A stretch of DNA of 30,377 bases from a virus, in the IMG/VR virus record IMGVR_UViG_3300009422_000029, positions 1-30,377 of that record, one strand, 5' to 3'. The notes beneath the pieces are model-generated. The model was not told where the DNA came from. It was given only the letters and a program-made list of their open reading frames with translations, and did no database searches. Positions 24,236 to 30,377 of this stretch are shown one piece after another (positions within the stretch are counted from its first letter, which is position 1; the number at the start of each line of letters is the position of its first letter). A program made the position numbers and the translations under genes.

Positions 24236-27200
24236 ATGAAAAGCACACCATTAAAGCAAGCTTCAGCCGCTTTAGAAAGTCAGACTTATAACTATAAAGG
24301 TAAATCATTTACTAGACAAGAGATAGACGATGCTAGAGGTAAAACATCTTTTGATGATTACTTGTCTAAAAACAGTATAGATCTAGTACCTGAATCTGAG
24401 TTTAACACAACTTCCTTAGAAAAATACTCTGAGGAAAATTTTCAAAACGATCCTGCAAATGTGGAGACCAGCCCAGGATCGAATCAAGACGATACGGTTT
24501 CCAGTGGGGAAGATATTTCTTTGGATATGATAGTGTTTCCAGGGAATGTAGAATACGCAAGTAAAGATATAGTAGCTAACATGAAAGATTTTGGCAGCGA
24601 TAATCATATTATGATTACTGGTAGAGCCAGCACTGCTTTGTATGACTTTGAAAATGGTCAGGCTTATAAAGTAAAAGACAATGTAACAGATGATCAGCTA
24701 ATAGAACAGTATTTAAAAGTACACCCAAAAGCTTATTTAGAAACTTACGAAGATTTTGTAGGCGCCGGTGGTGGTGAAGTAGGAGACGAAGCTGCAGTTG
24801 CAAACATTGATGTTATGAACATGGAGCTTGATCTAGAAATTAAAGAAATAAATACTAATCAAGACGAAAAGTTAGAAGAGATATTACCTCTTTTCTTGAA
24901 TAGAGACCAAGATCCACTTACTGGTGAAACCCTAGAAGGATACTCTGATGTAGTAGGTAATGACATGAAAACGTTGTTTTCTATGGACGAAGAAGAAGGA
25001 GTAGATTTTTTAGAAGATTTATTTGTAGGAACTAATATAAAATTTGAAGAATCAACAGCGCCTGGTCAAGCTTTTGGAAAAGGAGGAGATCACACCTCTG
25101 GTTATAATGTTATTAAGGTAAGTATACCTGGAGGCAGGTATGATAGAGATGGAGATCCAAATAAAGGACGTGGTAAAGGTGCTGGACACATATATTTAGA
25201 TTTTAACACAGATGTTAATTGGGGTGATGGGGACAAAGTTGCTAACAGCGCTAATATTAAAATATTAAGAGAATTTATAGAACAAAACATTGAGTTTATA
25301 AAAGTTGACAAAAGCTTTAGACAAAAAAAAGAAGATGTAAAGCTACAGTCAATAAAACTTAAAAATCAAGTATTTGAATCACCTGGTCATATTTTAGAGG
25401 AAAAGTTATTAAAAGAAAAGCTTAACAGAAAAAACTTACAAGACGCCAACTCCGAGGCGAGTAAATTATTCGAAGCACCTGTATACGGTCATCATGGTCA
25501 TACGGATCTTACGGGCAATAAGGTAATGTCTAGATCAGAAGGAGGAGCTTTACACGCGGCTAGACAAGCTCAAGTAAAAGATCTTCAAAAAAGGTTTACA
25601 ACAGAGGAATTACAAACCCTAATAACCAACAACAAGGTTGATAATTTAGAGCAATTAGCCGAGGTGCTTGTTTTAGAAAGCTACAAAACAAACGAAGTAT
25701 CAGGTCTTAGAGTAAAAAACTTAAACTTAGCCATAGGAGCTGTTGAGGGTCAACTTTCTGGTAGAGATGAACAAAAAGCAATTCAAAGCATTATATTTTC
25801 AGGTGATAGGTTTCAGAGTATTGAAAACAAAGATCTTATTTACAACTCTGAACAGAAAACAAATGAGATAACTGCTATTGCAACTGGAGATGTTGAAACG
25901 ATGGAGTTATTGCAAAAATACGCTGTTCAAGGTGGGTTATCATTAGAAGAAATGGAACGCTTAAAGCAAGCTTATATAGACAACGGTATAATGTTAAACC
26001 CTGGAAGCGATGATTACGTTGAACAATATCAACAAAATATTGATGAAAACGGAATCGAAACCTCTATGGTTTATGATAGTGAAACTGCTAAAAATGCTAA
26101 AGAGCTTTATAGTAAATTAGGTATAAACACCATGGTCTACAATAAACTTCTTAACGAAGAAAATGAGCTTAGACTGCAAGCTGCAAAACAAAACAACGAC
26201 CTTAGCCTTACAATGAGTGTAGCCGCTGCCAATTATGATTTAGGAGAAAAATACCTAGCTAACGTAGGTTTAGGTGCTACAGATATTGTTATGGGTGCTG
26301 GTAATTTACTGTTCAATGTAGCAACCCTTGGTACTCAAATGGACGAAGACACTTTTTTTACATCATATCAAAAAACAGTAACTAGAACTAGAAACAATTT
26401 TGTTAGAGATGTTTCTTTTGACGACGCTTTTAGTAGTTTAGATAATTTTGTTGGGTTTGCGTTTCAAGAGATTTCAAATCAAGCACCTATAATAGCAACT
26501 ATGGTCGCTACTGGTGGGTATGGTGGTTTAGTCATAGGTGTTCAATCAGCAGGTCAAAAGCAAATGGATTTAAACCAACAGCTTTTACTAGGTGATCCAA
26601 GCACAGAAGGTTATGACGAAGACTTTTTACATTATAGTATGTGGATGAAAAGTATAGGTTATGGATTAGCTGAAGGTGGTTTTGCTCATTTAACAACGGT
26701 ACCTATCATTGCTAGAAGTAAAAAAATATGGAGATCTAGTTCTAAAGATTTAGATTTACTAGATAATACTTTTAAATCTTTTGCTAAAAAAGAATCTGAG
26801 TTTCTTATAACAGCTCCTTTAGCTGAAATGACAGGTGAGATTCTTACGATAGGTGCTCAAAATTTTATTGATGATAGAGATTTTACAGAAGGTATGGATC
26901 ACGCTGGTTTTAGTGGGTTTGCTTTTGGTTTAGGTTTTTCTGTTATTCCTTTTATGAGAGGAGCTTACAACTCTAAGTTCTCTACTTATAACGATTACTC
27001 AGATATAAGAAATGATCAAAAAAAATTACAAGAGCTTCAGACACAGTACAACGTTATAAAAGACAAAAGAACAAAAGCTGCTAAAGCTCTAGAAAAACAA
27101 ATATCAACTACTAGCGTAGATATATTTAATAAGATAGAAAGAGTAGAAAAAGTAATAAAAAATAGACTTAGAGGCGGTGGTGGTCAAGCTATTGTTAACG

Positions 27201-30200
27201 CAAGACAAAGACAAGTACAACTTCAAAACGAAGCTAATGACATTTTAAATATTCCAGATTCTGAAATGTCTAGAGAAACAAAGCAAAAAGCCTTAGCTAG
27301 CTTGCAAGCAACTTTTAATGCAAACAAAGCTATTATAGACAACGCTTTATCTCAAGGATCTACACAAAAGCTCAAAACAGAATTTGATGCCTTAGAAATA
27401 AACGACAAAGAATCTTACAATAATTATATAGCTAGAGCCAAAGACGTGGTTGATAGCAACAAAAACGTAGAAGACAGTGACAATAACGTGCAATCAGTTG
27501 CTTATGAGTTTTTTTTAGAAGATAAAATAAAAAAATCTAACAAAAAAACAATGTCTAATGGTTTAAGTCTTACAGAGGTTGAAACAAAAGACGATGCTAA
27601 AGATTATGCGGATAATCTTTTAGAAACAGAGCAAATTAACGACGACCAGCACAAGGCTATAATAAAAGGTATTGATGAGAACGCTGACGGTTTTGCAATT
27701 CCAAACACGGACGTGACTGTGGCAATTGTTGAAAATCAAATTTTAAACCAACAAGAATTTGTCGGAACTCATGAAATAGGTCATCAAGCTTACTGGAAAA
27801 TATTTGGCTCTGATTTTAATTTTGACCCTATATCTAGTCAGCTTTTAGATTCTATGAAAAAATTAGATAAAGGTACTTACGATGAATTTATGAAAGACAC
27901 GCGTATATATCTTGAAGACAATGTCACTGTTGATCCTAAAGAGGTTATATCTGTGTTCTTAGAGTATGTAGCGGCTAATAAATTTACTACTAAGGAAAAA
28001 GCGTCTGGTTTAGCTGGTTTGTTTGGTTCAATGACGCAAAAAAGCTTAGAAAGCTATCATGACTTTGACTTTGCAGGCGAGGCTGATATGTATAACTTTG
28101 CTGTTGGATTAGGTAAAAAAATATCAAGTGGTACTTTAACTATGGAAGATATTTCTAAAGCTAAAGAAAACAAAACTACAAATGAAGTTGTTGCTAAAAA
28201 TAAAACAGCACCTGGTGATATTGCTCTATCGGCTAGTACAAACCTAGACGGCATGCTAAATGATTTTGCTAACCAAAAAGCAAATGTTGATAGACGTAAA
28301 AAAGGGTTACCACTACTACCTAAAGGCTTTGAGTTAAAACCAGAAAGAAAAAGACAATACATAAGAGGCTTTGTTAACGACATGCTTTCTAGAGATGTTA
28401 ACGGCAATATTGTTAACGATTTTATGAAATCAAAACTAGTTGCTGAATCTAATACAATGGGTCCTTATATAACTACTATATCTAATAGAATATGGAACGG
28501 CTTAGACCCTATGAACAGAGAGGGTCAAACTCTAGACACGTGGAAGCAATTAGTTGCTACAGAGTTATCTACAATGATACAGCAAGAGTATTTAAAGCCA
28601 AACAAAGATGGTGTAACTAAATATCAAGACTTAGATAAGTTTGTAAGAAACAGAGGTTATTTTAGAGTATTTGAACTAGCTACTAACACGTTTAAGCAAA
28701 CGGCAGCTAGCTTAGGCTTAGAAACAGTTGGGAATGTTGCTGACACAGAATTAGATTTAGATTCTCAAAAAGCAGATTTAGATGCTGCTAAGAAATTAAG
28801 AGACAGTAAGGTTGATTTTGTAAACAAAGTTAAATTTATAGACAGCAATAACAAAGCTGTAAACCTACCGAACAGTGTAGTTAGTGCAATAACTAACAAC
28901 ATTGTAAAAACATTTAAAACTAAAAAATTCAAAAACAAACTAGGTACTAATAAATTTAGAACAGAGTTAGCTAATGAGTACGGTGGTAGTATAGGTACTA
29001 TGTTTAAAAATGTTATGCAACGTGGTGAAAACTTTGATAACAGTATACAACTAACAAATGAAGACAAAAGAGCTAATTACTCTCAGTTTTTATCAGAAAA
29101 CTTTGATCTAATATACGATCTACCTATAGATGTGTTAAATAAGAAATACCCTTTCTTAGTTAATAATACAGGTGTTAGAATGAACGCTGAGCAAATAAGA
29201 GGCCATAACGATGCTATAGATAAAGGATTAATTGTTGGTAAAAAAATTACTGACATAAAATCTGGACCTTTTATATTTGAAAAAGTTAAAGATAAGAAAA
29301 AAGCTAAAATAGATTATTTAAACTATTTTGAAGGAGCTAACATGGCTGCTAATACAAAAGGAGCTAGACAGCTTTCTTTAGCAGACACCATGGGTCAAGA
29401 GTCTGCTTACGACATGCAGGGAGACGTTCTTAAAGACGCTGGTTTTAAAACAGAAGCTTTTATACAAGAATTAAATAAAAACGTAGGTAGAGTAGCTTTT
29501 AGCTCAGTGCGTAGTTTAACACCTGCTAAACGAAATTCTTTTTACGCTAGTATACCTGGTCTTGTTTCAAAGCTAACCCCTGGCTCAACAAATTGGGGTA
29601 GTCAAGAAACAATACAAAAAACATTTAAGTCTATACTAACTGACTTATTACCTGATTTTACTCCTGGAGAAATTTCTAAGATATCTACTGAGCTAGCTAA
29701 ATACGCTATGAGGTTTAATTTAATAGATCCGGTTGTTAAGAAAGACGCAAAAGACAGTGGTTATTTAGAAGAATACTTTGAGAATAATGTTTTAGAAGCA
29801 GAGAACAAAGCTTTAAAAGCGTTTTTAAACCTAGAAGAATCTATTGTTCAAGGATTTGAAAATGACATTAGAATACAAAAACATCGAGCTATACCTTTAG
29901 ATTACATAAGACAGTTTGATAATGATCCCGTAAAACAAAGACAAGCTATCATTGACGTCATACAAAATAGCTCAATGTACGCAGGTGCTGGTAAAATTGG
30001 AGATGGTAGATATCAAGTTTTTGCAGGTATAAGTGATTTTTACAAGCATTTAAATACGTTACCGGGTGTTGAAATAGATATAGCTAATTCAAGAAAGAAA
30101 TTTGTTAAAACTATCAATAGCGTTCAAAAATGGACAGGAGATTCTTGGTTAAAAATTGATGGTAAAGCTATAAACCCAAGCGAAGTAACCTTAATACCAG

Positions 30201-30377
30201 AAACAAGTGAATCTGGTTTAAAAGACAATGATTTTGCGGGAAGATTAAAACAAGCTAACAACGCAAGAAGATACGTTAAAGACATGGTCAAAATGGTTGT
30301 TGACGGAAACTACGACAACATGGATATAGCTATGTTAATGAAACAGTTAGACTCTCAAATGAGTGCTCCTTTAAAGA
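24236..30377 (+). CDS. Giant internal virion protein with zinc-metallopeptidase motif (partial)
   Basis: The reading frame is open from the ATG at 24236 to the window edge, over 2047 codons with no stop, so the 3' end is missing. The start MKSTPLKQ repeats the KSPLKQ motif of the 216-aa ejection protein. Hydrophobic stretches lie near residues 678-700, 738-775 and 888-912 (for example QAPIIATMVATGGYGGLVIG). A charged coiled coil follows (about 925-1075). At 1155-1250 a strand (GFAIPNTDVTVAIVENQ) precedes THEIGHQAYWKIFG, an HExxH zinc-binding motif (H1179, E1180, H1183), with possible third ligands E1236 or E1243 in EVISVFLEYVAA. The remaining 800 residues are unassigned. Size and place fit a T7 gp16-like or polyvalent ejection protein. 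The peptidase could cut a host or virion protein; this is inference. Confidence 0.82.
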   Translation, partial: MKSTPLKQASAALESQTYNYKGKSFTRQEIDDARGKTSFDDYLSKNSIDLVPESEFNTTSLEKYSEENFQNDPANVETSPGSNQDDTVSSGEDISLDMIVFPGNVEYASKDIVANMKDFGSDNHIMITGRASTALYDFENGQAYKVKDNVTDDQLIEQYLKVHPKAYLETYEDFVGAGGGEVGDEAAVANIDVMNMELDLEIKEINTNQDEKLEEILPLFLNRDQDPLTGETLEGYSDVVGNDMKTLFSMDEEEGVDFLEDLFVGTNIKFEESTAPGQAFGKGGDHTSGYNVIKVSIPGGRYDRDGDPNKGRGKGAGHIYLDFNTDVNWGDGDKVANSANIKILREFIEQNIEFIKVDKSFRQKKEDVKLQSIKLKNQVFESPGHILEEKLLKEKLNRKNLQDANSEASKLFEAPVYGHHGHTDLTGNKVMSRSEGGALHAARQAQVKDLQKRFTTEELQTLITNNKVDNLEQLAEVLVLESYKTNEVSGLRVKNLNLAIGAVEGQLSGRDEQKAIQSIIFSGDRFQSIENKDLIYNSEQKTNEITAIATGDVETMELLQKYAVQGGLSLEEMERLKQAYIDNGIMLNPGSDDYVEQYQQNIDENGIETSMVYDSETAKNAKELYSKLGINTMVYNKLLNEENELRLQAAKQNNDLSLTMSVAAANYDLGEKYLANVGLGATDIVMGAGNLLFNVATLGTQMDEDTFFTSYQKTVTRTRNNFVRDVSFDDAFSSLDNFVGFAFQEISNQAPIIATMVATGGYGGLVIGVQSAGQKQMDLNQQLLLGDPSTEGYDEDFLHYSMWMKSIGYGLAEGGFAHLTTVPIIARSKKIWRSSSKDLDLLDNTFKSFAKKESEFLITAPLAEMTGEILTIGAQNFIDDRDFTEGMDHAGFSGFAFGLGFSVIPFMRGAYNSKFSTYNDYSDIRNDQKKLQELQTQYNVIKDKRTKAAKALEKQISTTSVDIFNKIERVEKVIKNRLRGGGGQAIVNARQRQVQLQNEANDILNIPDSEMSRETKQKALASLQATFNANKAIIDNALSQGSTQKLKTEFDALEINDKESYNNYIARAKDVVDSNKNVEDSDNNVQSVAYEFFLEDKIKKSNKKTMSNGLSLTEVETKDDAKDYADNLLETEQINDDQHKAIIKGIDENADGFAIPNTDVTVAIVENQILNQQEFVGTHEIGHQAYWKIFGSDFNFDPISSQLLDSMKKLDKGTYDEFMKDTRIYLEDNVTVDPKEVISVFLEYVAANKFTTKEKASGLAGLFGSMTQKSLESYHDFDFAGEADMYNFAVGLGKKISSGTLTMEDISKAKENKTTNEVVAKNKTAPGDIALSASTNLDGMLNDFANQKANVDRRKKGLPLLPKGFELKPERKRQYIRGFVNDMLSRDVNGNIVNDFMKSKLVAESNTMGPYITTISNRIWNGLDPMNREGQTLDTWKQLVATELSTMIQQEYLKPNKDGVTKYQDLDKFVRNRGYFRVFELATNTFKQTAASLGLETVGNVADTELDLDSQKADLDAAKKLRDSKVDFVNKVKFIDSNNKAVNLPNSVVSAITNNIVKTFKTKKFKNKLGTNKFRTELANEYGGSIGTMFKNVMQRGENFDNSIQLTNEDKRANYSQFLSENFDLIYDLPIDVLNKKYPFLVNNTGVRMNAEQIRGHNDAIDKGLIVGKKITDIKSGPFIFEKVKDKKKAKIDYLNYFEGANMAANTKGARQLSLADTMGQESAYDMQGDVLKDAGFKTEAFIQELNKNVGRVAFSSVRSLTPAKRNSFYASIPGLVSKLTPGSTNWGSQETIQKTFKSILTDLLPDFTPGEISKISTELAKYAMRFNLIDPVVKKDAKDSGYLEEYFENNVLEAENKALKAFLNLEESIVQGFENDIRIQKHRAIPLDYIRQFDNDPVKQRQAIIDVIQNSSMYAGAGKIGDGRYQVFAGISDFYKHLNTLPGVEIDIANSRKKFVKTINSVQKWTGDSWLKIDGKAINPSEVTLIPETSESGLKDNDFAGRLKQANNARRYVKDMVKMVVDGNYDNMDIAMLMKQLDSQMSAPLK

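Noticed and set aside
22415-30377. Tape-measure protein of a long-tailed phage
   Set aside because: The giant helical protein could suggest this. However, no tail-tube, sheath, assembly-chaperone frameshift or baseplate genes are present, and the neck and stabilisation proteins are of podovirus type.
1-30377. tRNA genes, CRISPR arrays, insertion sequences or attachment sites
   Set aside because: Intergenic spaces are all below about 85 nt. No cloverleaf, regularly spaced repeat array, transposase or integrase pattern was seen by eye.

Overview
The window looks like the virion-morphogenesis module of a tailed phage, probably a podovirus (short tail), infecting a member of the Bacteroidota. 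All recognisable genes are on the + strand, packed with gaps of 0-80 nt or short overlaps. The DNA is AT-rich. Start codons are preceded by A/T-rich leaders (often AT-ATG-GC) with no visible Shine-Dalgarno, which is typical of Bacteroidota and their phages. The packaging, portal, connector and 'FTKGKM' stabilisation-type proteins resemble, from memory, those of crAss-like (Crassvirales) phages and marine Bacteroidota podoviruses. I could not run a search, so the exact family is open. No sheath, baseplate or classical tape-measure gene is visible, which supports short-tailed morphology.

Layout. 1-42: a UUCG-loop terminator of an upstream unit and an AT-rich leader. 43-2861: two adhesion/fibre genes, a beta-structured fibre with a C-terminal jelly-roll-like head and a collagen-like fibre with 117 in-register glycines. 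2923-4198: small conserved genes, namely a coiled-coil protein, a 72-aa protein, a protein with two GroES-like signatures, and a probable small terminase. 4198-11500: large terminase, portal, acidic scaffold-like protein, major capsid protein. 11501-12569: two strong hairpins flank a 256-aa conserved gene of unknown function, followed by a 53-aa Cys-Gly-Cys mini-protein. 12572-22381: connector/ring-type proteins, an 1849-aa stabilisation or muzzle-like tail protein, a 677-aa beta-rich and Cys-rich appendage protein and a 113-aa structural protein. 22415 to the end: internal (ejection) proteins of 216 and 383 aa, and a giant protein of more than 2047 aa that runs off the window. The giant protein carries an HExxH zinc-metallopeptidase motif.

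How the parts work together (inference from families and order): scaffold-like protein and capsid protein build the prohead on the portal; the terminase pair pumps DNA through the portal; the connector, stabilisation and appendage proteins close the head and form the short tail; the fibres bind the host; the internal proteins are packaged and leave with the DNA at infection. No replication, transcription, lysis, integration, tRNA or CRISPR element is visible. There is no gene-free stretch above 300 bases.
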